Positions 34,513-42,980 of a DNA stretch of 64,000 nucleotides are shown here, piece after piece; position 1 is the stretch's first letter; each line of letters opens with the position of its first letter. The notes below the pieces were generated by a model. It searched no databases. It worked only from the letters and a program-made list of their open reading frames with translations, and had not been told where the DNA came from. The stretch is taken from assembly GCF_947539375.1 (NCBI RefSeq), contig NZ_OX443569.1, positions 1,798,001 through 1,862,000 of the forward strand, written 5' to 3'. The DNA comes from Lactobacillus isalae. GTDB taxonomy: Bacteria; Bacillota; Bacilli; Lactobacillales; Lactobacillaceae. The translations under genes were made by a program, and so were the position numbers.

Positions 34513-35050
34513 GAGCTTTTTCCAGAAGATTTACAATCAATTTAACTAAAACGCAAGTAAATAAGATCATTGAGAGCCAACGGACTAAAAAATATAGAAT
34601 CATATTAAAGGTTGAGAAGTAGCTGTAGCCGTTCTTTATGAAATCATACATGTAAGTAACAATGGTTGTAGTTGTTGCCGATAAGAAAAGAGTAAACCAA
34701 TCATATCGATGGTAGCTAGTAAAGGTAAAACCTAATTCACTACCTAGACCTTGAACAGCACCAGAAATCAGGTTGACAGCACCCCACTGTTCTCCGGCAA
34801 TCAATTCAACGCAAGAGCCTAGGAATTCTCCTAAAAAGGCAGAGCCTGGGATGCGCACAAGGAAGCCCGTTAATGGTCCTGCTATACACCAAATCCCCAT
34901 CATAATGTCATTAGCTAACATCCCATAGCCAATTGGAGTAAGCAAAGCTGTTAGCGCATTATAGAGGCCGTCACTAGCTAAATAAATAAAACCAAAAATA
35001 ATAGCAATTAAGGCAATTAAGATAATATCTCTTACATGTAATTTTTTCAT
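34487..35050 (-). CDS. ykoE: ECF substrate-binding component YkoE (thiamine precursor)
   Basis: 187 residues, about five or six membrane segments. The ATG at 35050 has GGAGGAAAAA directly before it; a TTG in that site is rejected. The sequence MKKLHVRDIILIALIAIIFG and the segments PIGYGMLANDIMMGIWCIAG and GSAFLGEFLGSCVELIAG are typical of the YkoE family, which binds hydroxymethylpyrimidine or thiamine. The gene sits directly behind a TPP riboswitch, which supports the assignment. It is the first gene of ykoEDC. Confidence 0.93.
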   Translation of the reverse strand: MKKLHVRDIILIALIAIIFGFIYLASDGLYNALTALLTPIGYGMLANDIMMGIWCIAGPLTGFLVRIPGSAFLGEFLGSCVELIAGEQWGAVNLISGAVQGLGSELGFTFTSYHRYDWFTLFLSATTTTIVTYMYDFIKNGYSYFSTFNMILYFLVRWLSMILFTCVLVKLIVNLLEKAHVVQTNQN

Positions 35051-35062
35051 TTTTTCCTCCAA

Positions 35063-35092
35063 AAATAAAAAGCCACCTCAAAGAGGTGACTT
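35063..35092 (-). terminator. Expression-platform terminator of the TPP riboswitch
   Basis: Minus-strand stem GTCACCTC-TTT-GAGGTGGC followed by T-rich sequence, lying between the aptamer and ykoE. It is expected to form when TPP is bound. Confidence 0.85.
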
Positions 35093-35112
35093 AAATAAAA
35101 GTCTAAAAATAG

Positions 35113-35184
35113 TCATTTTCCCTACGCTGATATTAATCAAACAGGTTCAATGGGTATATTCTCAGCCCGATAGGCACCCCAGAT
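35113..35184 (-). promoter_or_regulatory. TPP (THI element) riboswitch
   Basis: The minus strand carries the conserved aptamer pieces in order: CTGGGGTGCC, GGGCTGAGAATATACCC, TTGAACCTG, and the 3' ATCAGCGTAGGG. Together with the downstream terminator it should shut off ykoEDC when thiamine pyrophosphate is plentiful. Confidence 0.96.
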
Positions 35185-35286
35185 GTATTTACAGTCTAAG
35201 CTTACGCTTAATAAGACTAAAAAACAATTAAAAATAATAAAAAGGTTATAATTAAAACAGAATAGAATCAAAGGGGACTGATTAAG

Positions 35287-36213
35287 ATGGCAACAGCGAC
35301 ATTAAAAAATTATTTATTAAGTTTAATGCAAAATAATCAAGCTAATGAAATAGAGCTTCGAACTCAGAATTTTTTGTCTTACCGTCTTTATTTAGAGGGA
35401 ATGCATTATGACTTGATTGAATATCAGTCCGGAAGTAGTCAATTAATATATTGCGTTGCAGGTAAATGTGAAGTACAGGTAGGGAAGCAGTCTTTTTCTT
35501 TAAAAAGTGGAAATATTTTATTAATTGAAAAAGATAGTGATTATGCAATTAAGCTTAGTGATAAGAGTACAGTCATTGTAAAATTTAAGCTAAGTAGTGA
35601 CTCCTCATGGCAAGAGCAAGTAGAAAGCGTAGCAATTGATACTCCCACTGAAGAGAAACTAAGTACCCTATTTTTAAAGAATTTATCTCAGGATAAAGCC
35701 TTTTTATTTACAACTACCTCAGTGATGTGGAGTAGCCAAAGTATCAGAGAGATAGTGCAAGATGATATTAATCATGCGGCATTTAATAACACAATTGGAT
35801 TAGAGTTACTTAAAGTAGTAATTTTGCGCAATTTACGTGAGCAGAACTTTAAATTGAATGAAAGAAGAGAAAATAGCTTTAAGGATGAGACCTTAGATCA
35901 ATACATTGACCAACACTATAATGACATCACTCTAGCAGAAGCGGCTGAATATTTTGGCTTTAATCGAAATTACTTCTCTACAATGGTAAAAGAAAAAACT
36001 GGTAAGAGTTTTGTTGAACATGTTGATGATCGGCGTATGAGAGAGGCTAGAAGATTACTCGCTAAGCCAAATGTATCGTTAAAAGAAATAATCGAAACTA
36101 TTGGGTACTCAAGCAAGTCGTTTTTCTATAAAAAATTTAAGCATTATTATGGCATGACGCCAGCGGAAATGAGAAAGAGGTTGTTTAGAGAAGCGCATAT
36201 TAACTTAAAATAG
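35287..36213 (+). CDS. AraC-family transcriptional regulator
   Basis: 308 residues. The N-terminal half is a cupin-like sensor (about 15-105: HYDLIEYQSGSSQLIYCVAG and LKSGNILLIEKDSDYAI). The C-terminal 100 residues are two helix-turn-helix units typical of AraC (LDQYIDQHYNDITLAEAAEY, then VSLKEIIETIGYSSKSFFYK and HYYGMTPAEMRK). AAGGGGACTG precedes the ATG. It faces away from the ykoEDC operon and shares a bidirectional terminator with htpX. Such proteins often sense sugars or stress; neither a ligand nor a target can be seen. Confidence 0.9.
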   Translation: MATATLKNYLLSLMQNNQANEIELRTQNFLSYRLYLEGMHYDLIEYQSGSSQLIYCVAGKCEVQVGKQSFSLKSGNILLIEKDSDYAIKLSDKSTVIVKFKLSSDSSWQEQVESVAIDTPTEEKLSTLFLKNLSQDKAFLFTTTSVMWSSQSIREIVQDDINHAAFNNTIGLELLKVVILRNLREQNFKLNERRENSFKDETLDQYIDQHYNDITLAEAAEYFGFNRNYFSTMVKEKTGKSFVEHVDDRRMREARRLLAKPNVSLKEIIETIGYSSKSFFYKKFKHYYGMTPAEMRKRLFREAHINLK

Positions 36214-36218
36214 CTATG

Positions 36219-36250
36219 CTAAAAGGGATGCAGTATTGCATCCCTTTTGT
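36219..36250. terminator. Bidirectional terminator between AraC gene and htpX
   Basis: Perfect 12-bp stem AAAAGGGATGCA / TGCATCCCTTTT with A- and T-runs on both sides, serving both converging genes. Confidence 0.88.
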
Positions 36251-37137
36251 TACATATTTTCTAATCTTTTAATTCGATCCGCTGTAGGAGGATGAGTGTC
36301 AAAGAGTGAACTCCACCCACGCTTATGGAATGGATTTTCAATATACAGACCAGCACTTGATGGGTCTGGGTCTTTCATTGGCTCGCTGTTTGAAATCTTT
36401 TCTAAGGCTGAAATTAATCCTTGTGGATTTCTAGTAAGTTCAACTGAACTGGCATCGGCCAAATATTCACGGTTTCTTGAGAGTGCCATTTGAGCAAGCG
36501 CAGCAGCAAGTGGTCCTAAAATTAAGGTAAAGACAATTGCTACTATCTTAAAAATTGCTTCTAATGGACTAGAATCATCGTCATCGCGATCTGAACTGCC
36601 CCACCACCAGATCCTAGAAGCAAAACTAGAAATGAAAGAAATTACAGCAGCTAAGGCTACGCCGATTGTAGACACTAAAATATCATAATTTCTAATATGA
36701 GAAATTTCGTGTCCTAAAACGCCTTCTAATTCACTACGATTAAGCCTTTTTCTTAAACCAGTAGTGACAGCGACAAAACTATGCTTGGGATCACGTCCTG
36801 TCGCAAAGGCATTAGGGCTCTCATCATTAATGATAAAAACTCTCGGCATCGGCACTTGTCCAGCTAAGGCCATATCTTCAACAATATGCCATAATTCTGG
36901 ATCATCTTCTTCATGAATTTCTCGTCCATGATTCATGCTCATTACTAAATTGCCTGGATTTTGGAGAACGATAAAAAGATAGGTCAAACTTCCAATCAAA
37001 GCAATTACAATCCCCGATATAGGCTCACCATTAATTAAGTATCCTAACCCACCACCAACAAGAGCTAGAATAATAACGAAAATAACAAGCAAAATTGCCG
37101 TTTTACGCTTATTGCGTGCTATTTGTTGATAGAGCAT
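36250..37137 (-). CDS. htpX: HtpX-type membrane zinc protease
   Basis: 295 residues. Two N-terminal membrane segments (about 15-55) and two central ones (about 155-220) flank the M48 zinc motif HEISH in LEGVLGHEISHIRNYD. A third ligand Glu is in NREYLADASSVELTRNP. The protease degrades misfolded membrane proteins in the cytoplasmic membrane. It lies 8 bp after the lemA-like gene, and the LemA-HtpX pair is a frequent arrangement in Firmicutes. Confident. Confidence 0.93.
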   Translation of the reverse strand: MLYQQIARNKRKTAILLVIFVIILALVGGGLGYLINGEPISGIVIALIGSLTYLFIVLQNPGNLVMSMNHGREIHEEDDPELWHIVEDMALAGQVPMPRVFIINDESPNAFATGRDPKHSFVAVTTGLRKRLNRSELEGVLGHEISHIRNYDILVSTIGVALAAVISFISSFASRIWWWGSSDRDDDDSSPLEAIFKIVAIVFTLILGPLAAALAQMALSRNREYLADASSVELTRNPQGLISALEKISNSEPMKDPDPSSAGLYIENPFHKRGWSSLFDTHPPTADRIKRLENM

Positions 37138-37145
37138 TAGTAAAC

Positions 37146-37703
37146 CTAGAATTTAACTTGAGGAACAGATTTTTCTTCAGTTGGTGTTTGAAGATAATCC
37201 ATTTTCTTAAATCCATGAATCTTAGCAACTAAGTTAGATGGGAAAGTTAATAGCTTCTCATTAAACATAGCAACTGTTGAGTTGTAAAGTTGGCGTGAGT
37301 AAGCAATTTTATTTTCAGTATTCGTAAGCTCTTCTTGAAGTGCTAAGAAGTTTTGGTTTGCTTTTAAGTCAGGATAGTTTTCAGCTAAAGCAAAAATACT
37401 CTTCAAAGAATCAGTAATTTGATTAGAAAGCTTAATTGCTTCTTCGTGATCAGAAGTAGGGATATTTACTAATTGATTTCTCAAGGCAACTACTTTTTCT
37501 AAAGTGCCGCTTTCATGCTTAGCATATCCCTTAACTGTTTCGACTAAGTTAGGAATTAGGTCATTACGACGTTTTAATTGAACGTCAATTTGACTCCATG
37601 CTTCATCTGCATGTACCTTGGCCTTTTGTAAACCATTATAAATTCCGATATAAACGGCTACAAGTAAAATTAAAATGATAATAATAATCCATGTTAGAGT
37701 CAT
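37146..37703 (-). CDS. lemA: LemA family protein
   Basis: 185 residues. The ATG at 37703 ([14 protein letters not shown]) has AAAGGA 9 bp upstream; an 8-residue extension to 37727 is rejected. One N-terminal membrane anchor is followed by a helical domain with the LemA signatures [20 protein letters not shown] and [14 protein letters not shown], then [20 protein letters not shown]. The function is poorly known; it is linked to envelope stress through its pairing with HtpX. Confidence 0.92.
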   Translation of the reverse strand: MTLTWIIIIILILLVAVYIGIYNGLQKAKVHADEAWSQIDVQLKRRNDLIPNLVETVKGYAKHESGTLEKVVALRNQLVNIPTSDHEEAIKLSNQITDSLKSIFALAENYPDLKANQNFLALQEELTNTENKIAYSRQLYNSTVAMFNEKLLTFPSNLVAKIHGFKKMDYLQTPTEEKSVPQVKF

Positions 37704-37782
37704 AGAATAAATCCTTTCTATTATCATAAATATAAGCTTAAAATGTTAGGAATATTGTACCAAATAAAGAATATTTAGAATA

Positions 37783-37809
37783 CAAAAAAAGCGCAATTTT
37801 GCGCTTTCT
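37783..37809 (-). terminator. Terminator of the SLC13-like permease
   Basis: Minus-strand stem AAAGCGCAA / TTGCGCTTT with overlapping arms and T7 after it. Confidence 0.8.
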
Positions 37810-37817
37810 TATGATAT

Positions 37818-38924
37818 TTAGAGAACAAAGTCTAGAACTATCCAGCCTAAGATAGTTAAGATTATTAAACCGGTAAATTCTAGGGCTGAAAATACCCAGA
37901 AGAATCTACTTTTAGAAACAGTTCCATTTTCGACAAAGCTCTTGAAAACAAGCATATTGGCCATTGAACCAACGATTGATCCAAATCCTCCAATGTTTGA
38001 GCCAAGAAATAGAGCTTCGGCATAGTTGGTAAACTTACCAATTAAGATAGTTGATGGAACATTGGAAATGAATTGACTTGAAATGATAGAAGTTAAGAAG
38101 ACAGAATGTTCTGAGAACATAGTCTTTGAAACTAGTGCAACGATAAATGGAATTTGCTGGATATCGCTGATAAAAATAAAGAAACATGTGAATGTTAAAA
38201 GCAGTGCATAATCCACGTGTAACATAATAGATGGATTAATAATAAGAGCAAGAATTACTGCAATAATTGCAGGAACATATGCCGGAACAATATTGAAGAC
38301 CCCAAAGAAAAAGAAAATAGAGACAGCTACTGTTATAACAACAGGTCTAACACTGATTCTAATGTCTTCTAAAGGAACAGTAGGAATTGGTATATCTTTA
38401 ACGAAAAAGATGAATAAGATAACAATTAAGAAACTAACTAATAATAATGGAATTGACCAACTAAAGAATTTAATCGGTGAAACATTATAACGGTTAACAA
38501 CAAAAATATTATGGGGATTACCCCATGGAGTGAAGGCTGCCCCGATATTAGCACCCATTCCAATTAATGTGACAGGTAATATTTCAGGTAACTGGTGTCT
38601 CTTAGCAATTGTTAAATACAGCGGTATAAGAGTTAAAACGGTTATATCGTTGGTTAAAAACATTCCTGATACGATAGATAAGAGCGTAAAGATTGCAGTT
38701 AATCTTCTCGTACTTTTGGCACTTGCAGTTAGTTTATAAGCTAAGACGTCTAAAACATGAAGGTATGAAAAGATTTGGATAATCGTCAGCATTGCCAAAA
38801 TTGAGTAAAGTGTGTGGAAGTTAATATCCTCAATACGTGGCCTTGCGAAGAATAAGCTTATGATCGTTATGACAACCGTGATTTGTAAAATACGGTCTTT
38901 AGCAATATTTTTGATGACGGTCAT
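37818..38924 (-). CDS. Ion-transporter-superfamily permease (SLC13/ArsB-like)
   Basis: 368 residues, about 10-11 membrane segments. MFLTNDITVLTLIPLYLTIA and IGMGANIGAAFTPWGNPHNI in the first half, and SQFISNVPSTILIG with LFLGSNIGGFGSIVGSMANM in the second, are the two inverted Asn-Pro or Gly-Asn re-entrant motifs of this superfamily. Members move citrate or other dicarboxylates, sulfate or arsenite, or exchange Na+/H+. At 368 residues it is short for the family. It is monocistronic. The substrate cannot be assigned. Confidence 0.82.
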   Translation of the reverse strand: MTVIKNIAKDRILQITVVITIISLFFARPRIEDINFHTLYSILAMLTIIQIFSYLHVLDVLAYKLTASAKSTRRLTAIFTLLSIVSGMFLTNDITVLTLIPLYLTIAKRHQLPEILPVTLIGMGANIGAAFTPWGNPHNIFVVNRYNVSPIKFFSWSIPLLLVSFLIVILFIFFVKDIPIPTVPLEDIRISVRPVVITVAVSIFFFFGVFNIVPAYVPAIIAVILALIINPSIMLHVDYALLLTFTCFFIFISDIQQIPFIVALVSKTMFSEHSVFLTSIISSQFISNVPSTILIGKFTNYAEALFLGSNIGGFGSIVGSMANMLVFKSFVENGTVSKSRFFWVFSALEFTGLIILTILGWIVLDFVL

Positions 38925-39101
38925 TAATGTCCCCTCTTAAAATTAAATCAACACTACTATTTTGAACTCTTTACAGCAAGTTCGCAACGTCTTTTTTCGG
39001 ATTAATACCTTATATTGTGTATAATTTGAGCATTTTATTAGGAAAAACAGTTATATTCTTGCTATGTTTAAGTTAGTAAAATAATTATGGGAGGAATTTA
39101 T

Positions 39102-39512
39102 ATGATTGATCCAAAGAATATTGAATTAAAAATTAAAGATGGTGCAAAAGAAGTCTTAGAAAAGAAAGTGAAACCAGGACAAACAATATTGCTTGCTTTA
39201 AATGACGGATCTAATGGTTATTCTAAGCTAGGCGGTACTTGTACAATCGGAGCAAACTTTCAATTAGTTGTGTTAGATAATAAAGATCCGGAATTCTCAG
39301 TTAAGGTTAAGAATAATATGGATCTAGATTTGTACACATCTGATAAAGAACTAGCATTCTTAGATAATGGACTAGTTCTTAATGCTCGTAATGCTGTCTT
39401 ATCTTTATCCTCAAATGAAGGGGTTATTGACGGCGGAGTTACTATTTCTGAGTTTAAAGGAGAAAAACTTTCTGCAGATGAGATGAAAAAATTAGGTGGA
39501 AAGATTTGCTAG
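39102..39512 (+). CDS. Iron-sulfur cluster biosynthesis family protein (HesB-like)
   Basis: 136 residues from the ATG at 39102, which follows GGGAGGAA; a GTG/TTG extension of five residues includes that site and is rejected. The protein resembles the small HesB/IscA-like (Fe-S_biosyn) proteins common in lactobacilli: LKIKDGAKEVLEKKV opens the beta-rich core, and Cys residues lie in GGTCTIG and at the very C-terminus (GGKIC). Classic A-type proteins carry three Cys; only two are seen here, so cluster binding is uncertain. It is a single gene with TATAAT at 39020-39025. Confidence 0.65.
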   Translation: MIDPKNIELKIKDGAKEVLEKKVKPGQTILLALNDGSNGYSKLGGTCTIGANFQLVVLDNKDPEFSVKVKNNMDLDLYTSDKELAFLDNGLVLNARNAVLSLSSNEGVIDGGVTISEFKGEKLSADEMKKLGGKIC

Positions 39513-39515
39513 GTA

Positions 39516-39545
39516 TTGAAGTGACGTGCTTCTTCGTGGTATGAT
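39516..39545 (+). promoter_or_regulatory. Promoter of the 46-residue protein gene
   Basis: TTGAAG at 39516-39521 and TATGAT at 39540-39545 with an 18-bp spacer, about 45 bp before the start codon. Confidence 0.55.
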
Positions 39546-39590
39546 AATAAAAGATTTTCGAAAATTTTATTTGAGAGGAAGTATAGATCT

Positions 39591-39731
39591 ATGCGTAAAG
39601 GTGAAAACTACAACACTGGTGTTACACCAAATTTAAGACCTAAGAACAAGAAGAACTCTAAAGCTCGTGTTAAGAGAGCTGCTGAAGTAGTTGCTTTCTT
39701 AAACAAGGCTGCTAAAGACGAAAACAAGTAA
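39591..39731 (+). CDS. Small basic protein of 46 residues
   Basis: The reading frame starts MRKGENYNTGVTPNLRPKNK and ends LNKAAKDENK. It has a strong GAGAGGAAG ribosome binding site, its own promoter and its own terminator, and uses codons typical of highly expressed genes (aac, aag, gct, cgt, aga). It is very rich in Lys and Arg and has no membrane segment or Cys. I do not recognise the family. The middle part (NSKARVKRAAEVVAFLNKAA) looks helical and could bind RNA or the ribosome. It is short enough to be missed by many gene callers. Coding is well supported; the function is unknown. Confidence 0.8.
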   Translation: MRKGENYNTGVTPNLRPKNKKNSKARVKRAAEVVAFLNKAAKDENK

Positions 39732-39750
39732 TTAAATTTACTGATAAAGC

Positions 39751-39785
39751 TAAGAGAGACGTTGGTTTAACGTCTCTCTTTTTGT
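39751..39785 (+). terminator. Terminator of the 46-residue protein gene
   Basis: Perfect 12-bp stem AAGAGAGACGTT / AACGTCTCTCTT with a 5-nt loop and T5. Confidence 0.92.
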
Positions 39786-39916
39786 CTATAAAATCAATAA
39801 TTACTTGTAGTTCAACAGTTTTTTCTTACAAAGGACTTATCAAAAAATAATTATTATGATCTAACTTTGATAATGCTCGTAACAAGGCTAAGTAAATAAA
39901 GTTGACTAGATTAGAA

Positions 39917-39957
39917 AAATAGAGAAAGATTAAGTTGTTAAATCTTTCTCTATTTTT
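39917..39957 (+). terminator. Strong terminator with no gene before it
   Basis: A perfect 15-bp stem AAATAGAGAAAGATT / AATCTTTCTCTATTT with a 9-nt loop and T5. The 130 bp before it hold no credible reading frame: one short piece reads ARNKAK and stop at about 39876-39896, after an in-frame TGA. It ends either an unrecognised small RNA or the remains of a lost gene. Confidence 0.75.
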
Positions 39958-40036
39958 GATTTGCAAGAGTAGAGTGGGTTTGCTATGATAGTAGAAATTT
40001 TAGACATTTTTATATTTCTGGAAGGGGTAAGTTTTT

Positions 40037-40681
40037 ATGGGATTAAATGCATATATTCAAGGTTTTAACAGTTTAGAGTCAATCGATCGTGCACCAGGTT
40101 ATTTTAAATATCAACACCACTCTGTAGCTGACCATAGCTTTAGAACAGCTGAACTTGCTCAAATGATGGGAGATATTGAAGAGGTTATCGGTAAGCAAAA
40201 AATAAATTGGAAAGCACTTTATGAAAAGAGCCTTAACCATGACTATACAGAGCGCTTTATTGGGGATATTAAGACGCCTGTTAAGTATGCAACTCCGCAA
40301 TTGCGTAAGATGATTGGGGACGTTGAAGAAACAATGACAGCTAAATTTATTAAGGATGAGATTCCAAAGGAATTTCAAAAGATTTATACTAAGCGTCTCT
40401 CCGAAGGTAAAGATGATACCTTAGAAGGTAAAATTCTATCGATTTGCGACAAGCTAGATTTACTCTATGAAGCTTATGGTGAAATTGAATTAGGAAATCC
40501 AAATCCAGTTTTCATGCAAATGTTTAAAGAAAGTCTTGAAACAATTAAAAAGTTTGACGACTTAACTTGTGTACAATATTTCATTAAGAAAATTTTACCT
40601 GACTTATTCAAAGGGGATTTTGCTGGTAAAGATAAGATGCAAAGAATTGCTTTTAGTATTTTACTAATGGGGGAAGAATAG
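40037..40681 (+). CDS. HD-domain hydrolase, YfbR-like
   Basis: 214 residues. HD metal ligands are visible: His33 in VADHSFRTAEL, His68-Asp69 in SLNHDYTERFIGD, and a late Asp in ISICDKLDLLYEAYGE. The pattern resembles YfbR-type 5'-deoxynucleotidases and related HD hydrolases, which act on nucleoside monophosphates; other substrates are possible. GGAAGGGG precedes the ATG. The gene is followed after 1 bp by an HNH protein gene, so the two form an operon. Confidence 0.78.
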   Translation: MGLNAYIQGFNSLESIDRAPGYFKYQHHSVADHSFRTAELAQMMGDIEEVIGKQKINWKALYEKSLNHDYTERFIGDIKTPVKYATPQLRKMIGDVEETMTAKFIKDEIPKEFQKIYTKRLSEGKDDTLEGKILSICDKLDLLYEAYGEIELGNPNPVFMQMFKESLETIKKFDDLTCVQYFIKKILPDLFKGDFAGKDKMQRIAFSILLMGEE

Positions 40682-40682
40682 T

Positions 40683-41612
40683 TTGAAATTACAGTGTTCA
40701 TCCTGTGGTTTGCGACTTGATAGCCTTCACTTTAAGCAAGAAGGATTAATGAATCCGAAATTAACAAGTATTTGTGATATTTGCTTAACGCGTAATCTTG
40801 ATGCAGAAGATTATGAAAATCCCGTGATTGAAAATATTTCCCAGGTAATGCTCTATGGCTTTGTAGGAAAGAAAAATTCGGGTAAGGTTGATCCAGAAAC
40901 CTTAAATCAGTACCTTGTAAAAAGTGACTATAGACGGCAATATGAGGCTTTTATTCAAGATTATGATGGAAATGAAGTAGCTCTGCAGCAACTTCCAAGA
41001 GATGAATTTAATCAGGCAATTATCAAGAGCGAAAATGGGGAAATAGATTATATTCCTAATAGTAATGTTGACTTTGCAGTTAATATGAAAAATATGGGAA
41101 TTGAAGTAGATTTTTCATTGAATGAAGTAGATTTTGTTGATCGTGAAAGAATTCGTCACAAGTACAATTATCGCTGTCAGTATTGTGGTAGAGGCGGAAC
41201 CAGTGTAGACCATAAAGATCCAGTTTCTTTATCACATAACAACTCTTTTGATAATCTGATTTTGTCATGTAGCGAATGCAATCGTATCAAGTCTAATATG
41301 CCATATAAATTATTTACAAAGTTAAATAATCAATTAACTACGGTAAATAAGAAATTGGTTAAATACGAAGATGCTCTAGCTAATCTAAAAGAAGAATTTC
41401 AACAGGCAAAACGAGATTTGGCCGGAAAAGTTCACTTAAAAGGTGTCGTTAATGATCCTGAATTAAATGCAATCCGTAAGCAAAATAAAAAATTGCAGGA
41501 TGCTATTGATAGTTTGCAAAGCGACTATAATGCTTTACGTAATGAGCGTAAAACGTACTTTGATGTAGGTTGGAAATTAGAAAAAGAGCAGAAAAACAGC
41601 GAAATTATCTAA
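40683..41612 (+). CDS. HNH endonuclease domain protein
   Basis: 309 residues. The TTG start lies 1 bp after the upstream stop, with GGGGGAAGAATAG before it. An N-terminal zinc ribbon (CSSCG ... CDICL, residues 4-36) is followed by a middle region of unknown type and a compact HNH nuclease domain near 155-205 (YRCQYCGRGGTSVDHKDPVS, then NLILSCSECNRIK). The C-terminal 90 residues form a long charged coiled coil. HNH proteins of this type cut DNA or serve in defence or repair; there are no restriction or phage partners nearby, so the role is open. Confidence 0.83.
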   Translation: MKLQCSSCGLRLDSLHFKQEGLMNPKLTSICDICLTRNLDAEDYENPVIENISQVMLYGFVGKKNSGKVDPETLNQYLVKSDYRRQYEAFIQDYDGNEVALQQLPRDEFNQAIIKSENGEIDYIPNSNVDFAVNMKNMGIEVDFSLNEVDFVDRERIRHKYNYRCQYCGRGGTSVDHKDPVSLSHNNSFDNLILSCSECNRIKSNMPYKLFTKLNNQLTTVNKKLVKYEDALANLKEEFQQAKRDLAGKVHLKGVVNDPELNAIRKQNKKLQDAIDSLQSDYNALRNERKTYFDVGWKLEKEQKNSEII

Positions 41613-41644
41613 GCTATATTATTGTATTTAAATATAAGCAACAC

Positions 41645-41687
41645 AAAAAGCTACTACTTACTTATAAAGTAAGATAGTAGCTTTTTT
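41645..41687 (+). terminator. Terminator of the HD/HNH operon
   Basis: A long stem AAAAGCTACTA / TAGTAGCTTTT with an inner CTTACTT / AAGTAAG pairing and T6. Confidence 0.87.
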
Positions 41688-41711
41688 AGCTATATTGAAA
41701 CTTTTAAGGGA

Positions 41712-41978
41712 TTAATTAGTACTATTAAGCTTGCGGTAACCAAAGTAAAATTGCAGGCAAGCTAATACGACATTAAGCCAATTTAACCATAAGAAACAGT
41801 TAGCTAATGCACCTGAGTGAGCACCGGTCCCATAATAAACCCAAAAACCAATGATGATGGCCGCTACATTAATCCATGCAAAAGTTTTTTGATATGTTTG
41901 CTTCTTTAAGACAAACCACATCCAAATAACGTTTATGATAAACCAAATTACCAAAATCCAAAATACGAAATCAAACAT
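41712..41978 (-). CDS. Small membrane protein of 88 residues
   Basis: Three hydrophobic segments (about 4-24, 31-50 and 58-80) rich in Trp and Phe, with a Lys-containing loop (LKKQTYQKTF). AAGGAAGG lies 8 bp before the ATG. No family motif is recognised. It is a single gene, and the promoter is not obvious. The next 237 bp hold only the terminator shared with the ABC transporter operon. Confidence 0.7.
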   Translation of the reverse strand: MFDFVFWILVIWFIINVIWMWFVLKKQTYQKTFAWINVAAIIIGFWVYYGTGAHSGALANCFLWLNWLNVVLACLQFYFGYRKLNSTN

Positions 41979-42132
41979 GATGTATTTTCCTTCCTTTTAC
42001 TTTTAATAACACATCAATATTAATTAATGTATTGATGCACTTTGCTTTTTTCAAGAATAGTATGGGCCTTAAAACGCTTAATTTCAATAATTTATACTCT
42101 GCTAAAATGCTGAAAATAAAAAGAAATAAATA

Positions 42133-42182
42133 ACAAAAAATCTGATTCTCTTTGTTATAAACATTGAGAATCAGATTTTTAA
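42133..42182. terminator. Terminator of the amino acid ABC transporter operon
   Basis: Perfect 15-bp stem AAAAATCTGATTCTC / GAGAATCAGATTTTT with T/A tracts both ways, so it can work on either strand; the gene it serves is the minus-strand ATPase. Confidence 0.9.
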
Positions 42183-42215
42183 TAGTTTATACGCTAAAAG
42201 CACATATTATTTTGC

Positions 42216-42980
42216 TTAAAGTTCATTACTTCTAAAGTTACGTAAGAACTTTTTAGTTTTTTCTTCTTGAGGATCATTGAAAATTTGTTGTGGAGTACCT
42301 TGTTCAGTAATAACCCCATCACTCATAAATACTACTTGATCAGAGACATCACGAGCAAATCCCATTTCGTGAGTAACAATTACCATTGTCAAACCAGTCT
42401 TGGCGAGAAGTTGCATAGTATTAAGTACTTCACCAACCATTTCAGGATCAAGAGCACTAGTAGGTTCATCAAAGAGTAATACTTCTGGATCCATTGAAAT
42501 TGCTCGTGCAATTGCTACACGTTGCTGTTGACCACCAGATAATTGTTGAGGTTTTGCTGTAAGGAAAGGATCCATACCAACTTTTTTCAAGTTTTCAATT
42601 GCAACTTTTTTAGCTTCTTCTTTAGAACGACCAAGAACCATTTCTTGACCAATCATGCAGTTTTGTAGCACGTTTTTATTGTTAAATAAGTTGAATTGTT
42701 GGAAAACCATACCAACTTTCGAACGAAATGTATTACGGTCGAAATGAGCATCAAGAATATTTTCACCGTGGAATAAAATCTTTCCATCGCTTGGTTCCTC
42801 AAGAAGGTTGATACATCTAAGCATAGTAGATTTACCACCACCAGATGGACCAATAATAGTCATTACTTCACCCTTGTTGATATTAAAAGAAATATCTTTT
42901 AATACTGTGTGGTCACCGTATTTCTTTTGTAAATGTTGTACTTGTAAAATATTTTCTTCGTTATTATTGTTCATGTTCAA
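42216..42980 (-). CDS. Polar amino acid ABC transporter ATPase (GlnQ type)
   Basis: 254 residues. Walker A is [13 protein letters not shown], the signature is [14 protein letters not shown], and Walker B is [19 protein letters not shown]; the H-loop is [11 protein letters not shown]. This is the PAAT-family ATPase type. AAGGAG is 7 bp before a TTG at 42980 and 13 bp before the ATG at 42974, so the TTG start is possible. It overlaps the end of the permease gene by 17 bp. With the upstream gene it forms a complete importer, and the lysine riboswitch before the operon points to lysine as substrate. Confidence 0.93.
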   Translation of the reverse strand: MNMNNNNEENILQVQHLQKKYGDHTVLKDISFNINKGEVMTIIGPSGGGKSTMLRCINLLEEPSDGKILFHGENILDAHFDRNTFRSKVGMVFQQFNLFNNKNVLQNCMIGQEMVLGRSKEEAKKVAIENLKKVGMDPFLTAKPQQLSGGQQQRVAIARAISMDPEVLLFDEPTSALDPEMVGEVLNTMQLLAKTGLTMVIVTHEMGFARDVSDQVVFMSDGVITEQGTPQQIFNDPQEEKTKKFLRNFRSNEL

